NCBI GenBank assembly: GCA_910589015.1
Contig: CAJUSA010000019.1
Span: forward strand, 9,620-32,599
DNA length: 22,980 nt
Direction: 5' to 3'
DNA from: an uncultured Christensenellaceae bacterium
Lineage (GTDB): Bacteria > Bacillota > Clostridia > Christensenellales > Borkfalkiaceae
In this document: positions 1-5,998 of the stretch, in pieces
How positions within the stretch are numbered: position 1 is the first letter of the stretch
How the letters are laid out: each line of letters opens with the position of its first letter
The notes under the pieces: generated by a model
Databases searched by the model: none
What the model was told of the DNA's origin: nothing
The model's input: the letters and a program-made list of their open reading frames with translations, nothing else
Translations under genes and position numbers: made by a program

Positions 1-100
1 CCTTACTCGCCTTGGCGGCGTTGCCTTTCCTTTCGGTACTGTTTTGCGGCAAAGCGAACGCCACGGCTGGGTGCATCAGTTCCGTGGCGTTGGCTCTCAT
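1..100 (-). CDS. Partial CDS at window edge, unknown product
   Basis: An open frame begins with ATG at 98-100, four bases past the stop of the tail protein gene, and runs without a stop off the left edge, so only about 33 N-terminal residues are visible (beginning MRANATELMHP). The upstream sequence is purine-rich but has no strong Shine-Dalgarno. A second in-frame ATG lies eight codons in. The position just downstream of a minor tail protein suggests another late or structural gene, but no family is recognisable from this fragment. It could be a chance open frame. Confidence 0.4.
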   Translation of the reverse strand, partial: MRANATELMHPAVAFALPQNSTERKGNAAKASK

Positions 101-104
101 GTAG

Positions 105-716
105 TTATTTCTTTTGTAACCTATCTATGTGGTGTTGCAATCGCGTAGTGAACAGTTCATCCATCTTTTCTTTGATGTCTGCTGCCACTTTGTCGTTCTC
201 TATCATCTGCGGTATGCTTGTCGTGTGTATGGCGTACACAGGCATCCTGCTTTCACCCATGCGCTGAAACGGCAGGATAATCCCCTGCTTTTGCGGGGCG
301 AGAAATACGGGGGTGTTGTACTGCGCCTTGCCGGTGAGTTTCTTTTTCTGCCCCTTATAAATCGCCGCCTTGACCGCGTACCTTTTACCTTTCGGCTTTG
401 TTCGCGGGGTCATAGAGAAATGTAGCGGTGTCAGTCTGCGTCCTTTATAAACGAGTTGCAGGCTCTTCACGCTTGCCCCCGCCAGTTTCAATTCCCCCAC
501 GGTCTTTGCGCCTAATTTTGCCATCCTGCCCGCTGCCGAAACCTCGCTTGACTTGATGCCGTATACCGCCGTGACTGCCTTTGTTATTTGCGCCGGCGCA
601 CGGGACTTGCAGTCGCTGATGGTTCTATCAATCGCCTTCTGCATATCGGCATTCTGCCCTTGTATGGATTCTGCCAGCTTTTTGAAGTTCGGAAGGTCTA
701 ACTGTAAATTAACCAT
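105..716 (-). CDS. Prophage minor tail protein Z (GPZ)-like protein
   Basis: A 203-residue protein resembling the phage minor tail protein Z / HK97-gp10-like group, which acts at the tail end or head-tail junction of the virion. Supporting features are an N-terminal helical segment (LDLPNFKKLAESI), a basic central beta-rich part around residues 80-130, the FQRMGESRMPVYAI stretch near 150 and the SIPQMIENDKV motif before a C-terminal helix ending in HIDRL, all typical of the family. The ATG at 714-716 was chosen because a strong GGGAGG site lies just upstream. The 23-codon longer frame would run through the terminator hairpin at 735-764. The gene is first behind the candidate late promoter, an odd place for a tail gene because terminase usually leads late operons. 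The assignment is by pattern recognition of the family, without a search. Confidence 0.75.
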   Translation of the reverse strand: MVNLQLDLPNFKKLAESIQGQNADMQKAIDRTISDCKSRAPAQITKAVTAVYGIKSSEVSAAGRMAKLGAKTVGELKLAGASVKSLQLVYKGRRLTPLHFSMTPRTKPKGKRYAVKAAIYKGQKKKLTGKAQYNTPVFLAPQKQGIILPFQRMGESRMPVYAIHTTSIPQMIENDKVAADIKEKMDELFTTRLQHHIDRLQKK

Positions 717-734
717 AACCGCCTCCCAGTACGC

Positions 735-764
735 AAAAAACCGCACGGGTTTCCGCACGGTTTT
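735..764 (-). terminator. Intrinsic terminator in the late-operon leader
   Basis: Read on the minus strand, a 12-bp stem (AAAACCGTGCGG paired with CCGTGCGGTTTT) closes a 4-base AAAC loop and runs into six U. Two of the pairs are G-U in the minus-strand RNA, whereas in the plus-strand RNA they would be C-A mismatches, so the element is functional only leftward. It lies between the promoter at 776-804 and the ribosome site of the tail gene, so it would stop late transcripts after about 35 nucleotides unless overridden. It could also serve as the end of the early operon. Confidence 0.75.
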
Positions 765-775
765 CGACAGCATAC

Positions 776-804
776 AGTATAACACCCTTGACAGCTGTCG
801 TCAA
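776..804 (-). promoter_or_regulatory. Candidate late promoter (sigma-70 type)
   Basis: On the minus strand TTGACG (-35, 799-804) and TATACT (-10, 776-781) are separated by exactly 17 bp, with expected start near 768-769. The spacer holds the perfect palindrome GACAGCTGTC (790-799). Five 10-bp repeats lie directly against the -35 side. It sits between the DUF1492-type regulator gene and the first structural gene, where a late promoter is expected. Confidence 0.7.
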
Positions 805-850
805 CTGCCATTTACTGCCGTTTACTGCCGTTCACTGCCGATTACTGACT
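801..850. repeat. Five tandem 10-bp repeats upstream of late promoter
   Basis: Five consecutive 10-mers of the form TTTACTGCCG (minus strand CGGCAGTAAA). Units 2 and 3 are identical, and the others differ at two to four positions. The period equals one helical turn, so every copy presents the same DNA face, as expected for cooperative binding of an activator. The last copy overlaps the -35 box. The protein encoded immediately upstream (856-1323) is the obvious candidate ligand, by inference only. Confidence 0.85.
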
Positions 851-855
851 TTTTT

Positions 856-1323
856 TCAGTTTTCGGGGCGAAAAATTCTCGCAAGTGCCAGCAACGCCCG
901 TCCGTGCATTTTGAAAACCCTGTTATAGTAACCGTCCCGCTCTGCTTCAAAGTCTTTGTTTTGCCCATAAATTCGGCGACAAATCTCGGACCATTCTTCG
1001 GCGTAGTCGTACCGCATTTTTATGACGAGTGATTCGGTGGGACTTAAAACGGACATAAGCGGCTCCAGCTCTCGCCAGTCCGCTTCCAGTTCCGTTTCTC
1101 GCTTTTTCAATTTATCTTCAAGTGCTATTTTCCGTAGGACTTGGCGTTCGGTCGGGCCACCGTTGTCCCCGCCTTTCCCTTTCGGCATTCCGTCAAAACT
1201 AACCGCTTTGACATCGCCGTACCGCTCTATGGCATATTCCAGTTCCTTTCGGATGGTTTCGCACTCTATCGCTTTGTTGCGGTGCTGATTCAATCTCTTT
1301 TTTACCTCGCTCGTATTCGCCAT
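856..1323 (-). CDS. DUF1492 / ArpU-RinA-type late transcription regulator
   Basis: A 155-residue protein. The N-terminal half is a long charged, probably coiled-coil segment (about residues 1-90, with a Gly-rich break KGKGGDNGG near 50). The C-terminal half carries a sigma-70 region-4-like helix-turn-helix (LSPTESLVIKMRYDYAEEWSEI, then a recognition-helix region around GYYNRVFKMH). This is the architecture of small phage regulators placed at the end of the early region that switch on late transcription (DUF1492, ArpU and RinA-like). The start ATG has a GGAGGC site seven bases upstream. The gene is last in the early operon and is followed at once by repeats and a promoter, which supports the role. 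DNA target and activator function are inferred. Confidence 0.75.
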   Translation of the reverse strand: MANTSEVKKRLNQHRNKAIECETIRKELEYAIERYGDVKAVSFDGMPKGKGGDNGGPTERQVLRKIALEDKLKKRETELEADWRELEPLMSVLSPTESLVIKMRYDYAEEWSEICRRIYGQNKDFEAERDGYYNRVFKMHGRALLALARIFRPEN

Positions 1324-1345
1324 AAATGTCGCCTCCTGCTATTGC

Positions 1346-2743
1346 CTATTCTGCAAAGATTTTATTGATTTCCTTTTGACTCAGTTTCCTTCCGTTCCTT
1401 ATGCAGACGACGTTGTTATTTCCGGTTACCATCACAAATCGTTTGACTGTCGCATCCACGTATTTCGGGTCGAGTTCCATCGCGTAGCACACGCGGTCGG
1501 ATTGCTCGCAAGCTATAAGCGTCGAACCGCTCCCGTTGAACGGGTCGTACACCGTTTCTCCACGTTTAGTGCTATTCCGTATCAACCTCAAAAGCAAGGC
1601 GACCGGTTTCATAGTGGGATGCAGTGCGTTCCTTGTCGGTTTGTTTTCGTGAATGACAGTCGTCGGCTCATCCTCTTTCTGCATTGCCGTCAAAATGTCC
1701 AGAAGTTCCTGTTTCTTCATCTTGGTGTAATCCACCGCTTCGTCTTCGTAAACCGTTGACTGCGTCCTGTCTTTTGTGAAATAGTGCGCTCCCTCTTTCC
1801 AACCGTATAGGCACGGTTCGTGCTTCCACTGATAATCTTGCCGTCCCATTACGAAGGCGTTTTTTACCCATATAATGCACTGTCGCACGTGGAGTCCGAC
1901 CGCCTCGCAGGTCTTTCTGAATACCAGTCCGTTGCTGTCCGGGTGGAATATGTAAAATGCGCCACCGGGTTTGAGTCTTTCCTTTGCGTTCTCGAAGGAT
2001 TCAGTCAGCAATCTCTCAAATGCACAGTCGCTCAGATTGTCGTTCGCTATACGCATTTTCTCTTCGGTGCCGCCTTCGTAGTCCACATTGTACGGCGGGT
2101 CTGTCAATAACAATTGGGTATACCCCCCCCCTTGCCACATCGCGTCCACATCGCCTTTTTGGGTGCTGTCGCCGCAATAAACACGGTGCTTGCCGCCCAG
2201 TATCCAAAGGTCGCCACGGCGGCTTGTAGGCTCTTCTGGAAGGGGTATTTCCTCATCCGCATCTATCAGTCCCTCGGTCGCTGCGCTCAATGCATCCGCG
2301 ATTTCGCCGTATTCGTCTCGCGTGAACCCCGTCAATTCGATAGGGAATTCTGCCGCATCTATCTTCTCAAACAGCCCCGCCAGTTTTTGCATATCGGGGT
2401 CTGCCAGTTCCGCGATGCGGTTGTCCGCTATGAGGTCGGCGAGTTCTTCCGCATCCGATGCATAGTTTTGATAATCTACCGGCACTTCGCTTAATCCCTC
2501 CAGCTGTGCCGCGGCAAGTCTGCCGTGTCCTCTGACTATCAACCCCGACCGCGTGCTAACAGTGATAGGGTTTCTCCATCCGGCGTTTCTGATTATCATC
2601 CCCAGTCGCCTAAGTTGTTCGTCCGGGTGCATATTCGGGTTTTCCGGATTTGGATGCACGTCCTCAACCGCCACTATTGCGTCGTGGGCGCAGTAGACGG
2701 GGATGCCGTCTGCGTAACCTTTTACGTTCATTTTGTTTGTCAT
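1346..2743 (-). CDS. ParB-domain N6-adenine DNA methyltransferase (beta class)
   Basis: A 465-residue phage methyltransferase that would transfer a methyl group from SAM to a base in phage DNA, probably adenine N6, to escape host restriction. Residues 20-125 form a ParB/sulfiredoxin-like domain (PNPENPNMHPDEQL, RGHGRLAAAQLEG). The catalytic part follows: DPPYNVDYEG (motif IV) at 215-224, then the SAM-binding DPFNGSGST (motif I) at 400-408. The IV-before-I order defines the beta class. AGGAGC lies just upstream of the ATG and overlaps the stop of the SNF2 helicase gene. A run of nine G on the coding strand encodes Gly205-207, ten residues before DPPY, so slippage there would remove the active site. 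No partner restriction enzyme is visible, so it is probably an orphan methylase. Confidence 0.88.
   Translation of the reverse strand: MTNKMNVKGYADGIPVYCAHDAIVAVEDVHPNPENPNMHPDEQLRRLGMIIRNAGWRNPITVSTRSGLIVRGHGRLAAAQLEGLSEVPVDYQNYASDAEELADLIADNRIAELADPDMQKLAGLFEKIDAAEFPIELTGFTRDEYGEIADALSAATEGLIDADEEIPLPEEPTSRRGDLWILGGKHRVYCGDSTQKGDVDAMWQGGGYTQLLLTDPPYNVDYEGGTEEKMRIANDNLSDCAFERLLTESFENAKERLKPGGAFYIFHPDSNGLVFRKTCEAVGLHVRQCIIWVKNAFVMGRQDYQWKHEPCLYGWKEGAHYFTKDRTQSTVYEDEAVDYTKMKKQELLDILTAMQKEDEPTTVIHENKPTRNALHPTMKPVALLLRLIRNSTKRGETVYDPFNGSGSTLIACEQSDRVCYAMELDPKYVDATVKRFVMVTGNNNVVCIRNGRKLSQKEINKIFAE
2123..2131. repeat. Homopolymer tract C9 (G9 on coding strand)
   Basis: Nine C on the plus strand inside the ParB-methyltransferase gene, encoding Gly-Gly-Gly just before catalytic DPPY. 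The frame is intact at this length. A gain or loss of one base would truncate the enzyme. Confidence 0.9.
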
Positions 2744-2752
2744 AATTTGCTC

Positions 2753-4177
2753 CTATTTTTTATTTGCCCTTCGGCTCTCGATTCTCGCCTTTACGGCGGC
2801 TATCAGTTCGTCTTGGTTCATCCGCTTTCCCCGGAGTGAACGCATAACGTCTATGTCGTGTGTGCCTTCTATCAAAATGTGGCTTACTACCACCGTTTTG
2901 CTTTTCTGCCCCTGCCTATCCAGCCTTGCGTTCGCTTGCAGATACCATTCGAGGTTACTCGGCACTCCGAACCATACGATGTTACTCCCGCCCGCTTGCA
3001 GATTAAGCCCGTGTCCCATGCTTGCCGGGTGTGCAAAGAGAAGTCTGACTTTCCCCGCATTCCAATCTTCCACGTCTTTTCGCCCGGATATCGTTCTCGG
3101 CTCGTATTTCTCAAACCGTTTCATCAGTCGGTCGTAATCGTGCCGGAAGTTGTAAAACACCATCATAGGCTGCCCTGCGTTATCTTCCACCATCTCTTCC
3201 AGTGCATCAAGTTTTATGTCGTGAACCCACTGTACTCTCCGCTCGTAACCCGTGACTACGCCATCTTCGTCCACCATCGGCTCTTCGTAGTAGACGGCCC
3301 CGTTCGCCATTTGCAGAAGTTTATTCGTAACCGCCGCCTTGTTGCCTGCGACTACCTCCCCCTCTTCCAGTTCGAGGATGCAGTCCGATTCCATCTTGTC
3401 GTATTGCTCTCGCGCTTCGGGTGTCAGCTTCAACTTAACGATGCTATCGATTCGCTCCGGCATCTTCAAGTGGTCTTTTGCGGAAAGCGATATCATGATG
3501 TCGGACAGCTTGGCGTAGATTTGTTCGCTCGCTCCATCTCTCGGTATCCACTCATAGATGATGTTGCCGTTGCGCCGTCCCGGCATAAAGTATCGGCTTC
3601 GGTACGCGGTCATCGTTTTGCCCAGTCGCTCGCCGCTGTCCAAAAGATAGACCTGCGACCATAAATCCTCAAACCCTTGCGGACTCGGCGTTCCCGTCAA
3701 AAGAATTACGCGGTCGGTGATAGGTGTTGCTTTTCTTAACGCTTTGAACCGCTGGCTGGAATTGCTTTTGAAGCTCGACGACTCATCCACTACCACCATA
3801 TCGAACGGCCACGGTATTTTCCGCTTGATGTAAAAGTCTATCAGCCATTTCACGTTCTCGCGGTTGATTATGTAGACGTCGGCCGTCGCGTTCAATCCGG
3901 CGATTCGCTGTTTTTCCGTTCCGAGAATTTTGGACAGCCGAAGTTTCCGCAAATGGTCCCATTTGTCTCGCTCGTCTTCCCACGTCACGTCTGCCACGTA
4001 AAGCGGCGCGATGACCAGTGCTTTGCTTATCTCGAAGTTGTCGTACATCAGTTTCTCGATTGCCGTTAAGGTGCAGACGGTTTTTCCCAATCCCATTTGA
4101 AGAACTGCGAAGACTTTTTTGTTCTCAACCATTCGGTCAATCGTGAATTGCTGATAATCGTGCGGAATGAATTTCAT
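2753..4177 (-). CDS. SNF2-family DEAD/DEAH-type helicase
   Basis: A 474-residue superfamily-2 ATPase of the phage SNF2 type, expected to translocate on DNA during replication or recombination. Visible motifs: Walker A LQMGLGKT at 26-33, Walker B-type DESS at 131-134, motif III TGTP at 161-164, and in the second RecA-like lobe GHGLNLQ with LDRQGQ (motif VI) at about 419-424. The ATG at 4175-4177 was chosen because it overlaps the stop of the VRR-NUC gene (ATGA) and has GGGAGG upstream. The longer frame to 4360 only overlaps that gene. A VRR-NUC and SNF2 gene pair is standard in siphophage replication modules of Gram-positive hosts and suggests a joint role in branched-DNA processing. Confidence 0.93.
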   Translation of the reverse strand: MKFIPHDYQQFTIDRMVENKKVFAVLQMGLGKTVCTLTAIEKLMYDNFEISKALVIAPLYVADVTWEDERDKWDHLRKLRLSKILGTEKQRIAGLNATADVYIINRENVKWLIDFYIKRKIPWPFDMVVVDESSSFKSNSSQRFKALRKATPITDRVILLTGTPSPQGFEDLWSQVYLLDSGERLGKTMTAYRSRYFMPGRRNGNIIYEWIPRDGASEQIYAKLSDIMISLSAKDHLKMPERIDSIVKLKLTPEAREQYDKMESDCILELEEGEVVAGNKAAVTNKLLQMANGAVYYEEPMVDEDGVVTGYERRVQWVHDIKLDALEEMVEDNAGQPMMVFYNFRHDYDRLMKRFEKYEPRTISGRKDVEDWNAGKVRLLFAHPASMGHGLNLQAGGSNIVWFGVPSNLEWYLQANARLDRQGQKSKTVVVSHILIEGTHDIDVMRSLRGKRMNQDELIAAVKARIESRRANKK

Positions 4178-4470
4178 TCGTTGCCTCCCTGTGCTTTTAC
4201 CTCTTCGATGAATTCCGTCACGGCGGCCGTAGTGTTTATGACTCGCACGTCGAACCCCATAAGCCGCAGTGCTTTGTGGCGGTATTTTTGCAAAGGCGAA
4301 AGCCGCCCACCCTTGGGCCTTTTGGTCTCGACAAAAATCACGCGACCGCCCGGAAGACACACCAGCCTGTCGGGCATACCTGCGTCAACCGCCGCGGATA
4401 ACTTATACGCCGCACCGCCTATTTTCTTGATTTCGTCGCGTAGGTGTTGTTCTATCGGTTTTTCCTGCAT
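4174..4470 (-). CDS. VRR-NUC domain nuclease
   Basis: A 98-residue single-domain VRR-NUC protein, a PD-(D/E)XK-type nuclease related to the catalytic domain of FAN1 and to phage Holliday-junction or flap-processing enzymes. The key residues are visible: Glu7 in the first helix, the GMPDR motif (Asp at 33) and VETKRPKG (Glu-x-Lys of the core). Length matches stand-alone phage VRR-NUC proteins. AGGAGG sits at normal spacing before the ATG. It is the first gene after the repeat-rich intergenic region and overlaps the helicase gene by four bases, so the two are probably translated together. Confidence 0.9.
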   Translation of the reverse strand: MQEKPIEQHLRDEIKKIGGAAYKLSAAVDAGMPDRLVCLPGGRVIFVETKRPKGGRLSPLQKYRHKALRLMGFDVRVINTTAAVTEFIEEVKAQGGNE

Positions 4471-4483
4471 ACTGCCTCCTGTG

Positions 4484-4760
4484 CCTACATTCTACAATCT
4501 CTACAAAATTTTCTATAAATCCTTCGCGTATAGGTGCATTAGGCGTTTGCGTTCTGCCTATTTACCTATTTGCATTTGCTTTATTAAGAAAAAATGTAGT
4601 AAATGTAGGTTTTATCGGTATTCGGAATTTTAAATACTACGTATTTAAGGTCTCCGCTCCCGCTTTTTTCTCGCCTACTTTCTCGCCTACATTGTGTTCT
4701 AAAATGTAGGTCAAATGTAGGTTTTTCGTTTTTGAGAATGTAGTCGCCTTTTGTGCATAC
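4484..4760. repeat. Intergenic repeat cluster, candidate replication origin
   Basis: This AT-rich stretch of about 290 bases has no gene. It carries many copies of an 8-9 base motif AATGTAGG(T), in both directions. Forward copies are near 4593, 4601, 4702, 4713 and 4737. Reverse copies (CCTACATT or close) are at 4484, near 4672, at 4684, and a partial copy begins at 4760. The copies at 4684-4691 and 4702-4710 form an inverted repeat. A further dyad TTAAATAC-TAC-GTATTTAA lies at 4630-4648. Iterons plus AT-rich DNA inside a replication module suggest an origin or a binding site for an initiator. A regulator-binding cluster for the downstream genes is the alternative. No clear promoter was found here. 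Confidence 0.65.
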
Positions 4761-5090
4761 CTACTTTTTTTCGATTATGCGGATTCCGTTTCTTTGCGCT
4801 GCGCTAATTTCCTTCCGCATCCCGTTGCTGATTCCGTACCGAGTGCAAAGCCATAGTGCATCGCAACGTGTCAAAAACTCAATTCCCGCCAGAATGCCCT
4901 TTCGCCGCGCAAGCGCATCTTCATCGTCCAAAATATCGGGAAGGTATAAATGCGGAGCGTAAGGGGCCGCACCCTCTTGCAAAGCCGATAACGCCATCTC
5001 TTGGGCATAGCGACGGTACTCTGCGCGTCTTTCTTCGCTGTTCGCTTTGAAAGGACTGCAGATGAAAACTGCTTTTATTCTATCGTTCAT
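4761..5090 (-). CDS. Nucleoside 2-deoxyribosyltransferase-like protein (DUF7768/DUF4406 type)
   Basis: A 109-residue protein with the small Rossmann-like fold signature of phage deoxyribosyltransferase relatives. It has an N-terminal strand ending in VFICSPFKAN, then the APYAPHLYLPDILDD segment, LTRCDALWLC, and GISNGMRKEISAA, where the family usually has its catalytic Glu. Such proteins are thought to cleave or exchange bases on deoxynucleosides or act in DNA-base modification and nucleotide salvage; the exact reaction is unknown here. The ATG at 5088-5090 overlaps the stop of the MT-A70 gene (ATGA) and has GGGGAGA upstream. The frame extends eight codons further but without support. Confidence 0.7.
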   Translation of the reverse strand: MNDRIKAVFICSPFKANSEERRAEYRRYAQEMALSALQEGAAPYAPHLYLPDILDDEDALARRKGILAGIEFLTRCDALWLCTRYGISNGMRKEISAAQRNGIRIIEKK

Positions 5091-5641
5091 ATCTCGTCTC
5101 CCCAGCAATCCCACCCTGCACGTTCACGCCGCGCATAAAGTTCGAGCTTCTTTTCGGCAGGGTATAACCGCTCCATAATCTCATAGGCGATTCTCGGCTT
5201 TTGACTGTGCCGTTCGGCGCGTTCCGTGAACACGCTATGTATCTTGCCTCGTTCCGCTTTTGCTACCGGGCGCAATTTGCCGCGGTACATAAAAAGCAGA
5301 TATTCGTGTCCATATCTTATCGTGAACGCTGCAGGGATTCCGTTTTCTTTGTTCCAGACCATTCGGGCGTGGAGCTTGTATCCGAGCCTTTCGGCTATCG
5401 TCTGCGCTTCGAAGAGGTATTTGTCAATCGTCCAAAGGAAGAGTACGCTATTCGGCTCTGTACGCCCCACAGCGGTGCGCAGGTGGCTCTCTATCTCTTC
5501 CAGCGGTATTGTCCTGTAATCGAGCGGGAGTCCGCTACTGTGCGCTCTGACGGCTTTACGGCCGCCCTTGCTTTGTTTCCACGGCGGGTCGGCGCAAATC
5601 ACGCCGTACCGCTCCGTTGTGCTGAAAATATCAACTTTCAT
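5087..5641 (-). CDS. MT-A70 family N6-adenine methyltransferase
   Basis: A 184-residue protein of the MT-A70 family, which methylates adenine N6 in DNA or RNA using SAM. The catalytic DPPW motif occurs in YGVICADPPWKQSKGG (about residues 11-26). Later conserved parts include SVLFLWTIDKYLFEA, LHARMVWNKENG, GHEYLLFMYRGK and HSQKPRIAYEIMERLYP. The length is normal for phage members. The ATG at 5639-5641 has AAGGA upstream, and the 21 extra codons of the longer frame overlap the preceding gene. It is the second of three base-methylating systems in the window and probably works as an orphan protective methylase. Confidence 0.9.
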   Translation of the reverse strand: MKVDIFSTTERYGVICADPPWKQSKGGRKAVRAHSSGLPLDYRTIPLEEIESHLRTAVGRTEPNSVLFLWTIDKYLFEAQTIAERLGYKLHARMVWNKENGIPAAFTIRYGHEYLLFMYRGKLRPVAKAERGKIHSVFTERAERHSQKPRIAYEIMERLYPAEKKLELYARRERAGWDCWGDEI

Positions 5642-5652
5642 TCTCGCCGTCC

Positions 5653-5793
5653 TTATTCGTTCTCGAAAGCGTTTTTGATGTCGATGCGGATAATCTTTCC
5701 GCATTTATAGACCGTGATATTACCTTTCTCCAGCTTCTCGCAGAGACCGCTTTTTATCGTCTCCACGGCTTTCAAAATCCATTCCGCGTTCAT
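5653..5793 (-). CDS. Small hypothetical protein (46 aa)
   Basis: A 46-residue protein with no recognised family. An amphipathic helix (WILKAVETIKSGLCEKLEKG) is followed by two predicted strands (NITVYKCGKIIRIDI). The start is supported by a strong AAGGAGGTGG site 10-12 bases upstream. The ATG overlaps the stop of the preceding gene by four bases, and the MT-A70 gene starts 12 bases beyond its stop, so it fits the operon well. Codon spacing and coupling make it a credible gene despite its size. Confidence 0.65.
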   Translation of the reverse strand: MNAEWILKAVETIKSGLCEKLEKGNITVYKCGKIIRIDIKNAFENE

Positions 5794-5996
5794 TGCTTTT
5801 TCCACCTCCTTCCCGCGCAAGCGAAGAAGTCTTCGGTCGGCGCAGAAAATCCGGTGATTACTACGGCAGGCGTTGTTTCGTTGCAGAAATAGTCGCCTTC
5901 GCCTATGTAGGTGCAGTTCGCGCAATTGTGGCATCCCTTTGCATCAAGGTCGATTCCGCTTTTGCGGCGACCGCCGTTCTTATGCTTTTTGTTCAT
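5790..5996 (-). CDS. Small Cys-rich hypothetical protein (68 aa)
   Basis: A 68-residue protein with a basic N-terminus (KKHKNGGRRKSG) and a cluster of cysteines (CHNCANC, FC, then ACAG near the end), suggesting a small zinc- or Fe-S-binding knuckle. The ATG at 5994-5996 was preferred over the in-frame TTG six bases upstream, because GGAGG is seven bases from the ATG. It lies immediately after the primase-helicase gene. No family is recognised. Confidence 0.65.
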   Translation of the reverse strand: MNKKHKNGGRRKSGIDLDAKGCHNCANCTYIGEGDYFCNETTPAVVITGFSAPTEDFFACAGRRWKKQ

Positions 5997-5998
5997 AA

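Noticed and set aside
2858..3664. Plus-strand open frame of 268 codons
   Set aside because: Antisense shadow of the SNF2 helicase, which has all its motifs; no start signal on the plus strand.
4178..4360. N-terminal extension of the SNF2 helicase (61 codons)
   Set aside because: Entirely inside the VRR-NUC gene in another frame; the ATG at 4175-4177 has the ribosome site and the ATGA overlap.
4484..4770. CRISPR-like array in the repeat-rich gap
   Set aside because: Units are only 8-9 bases, occur in both directions and have irregular spacing, so it is not CRISPR.
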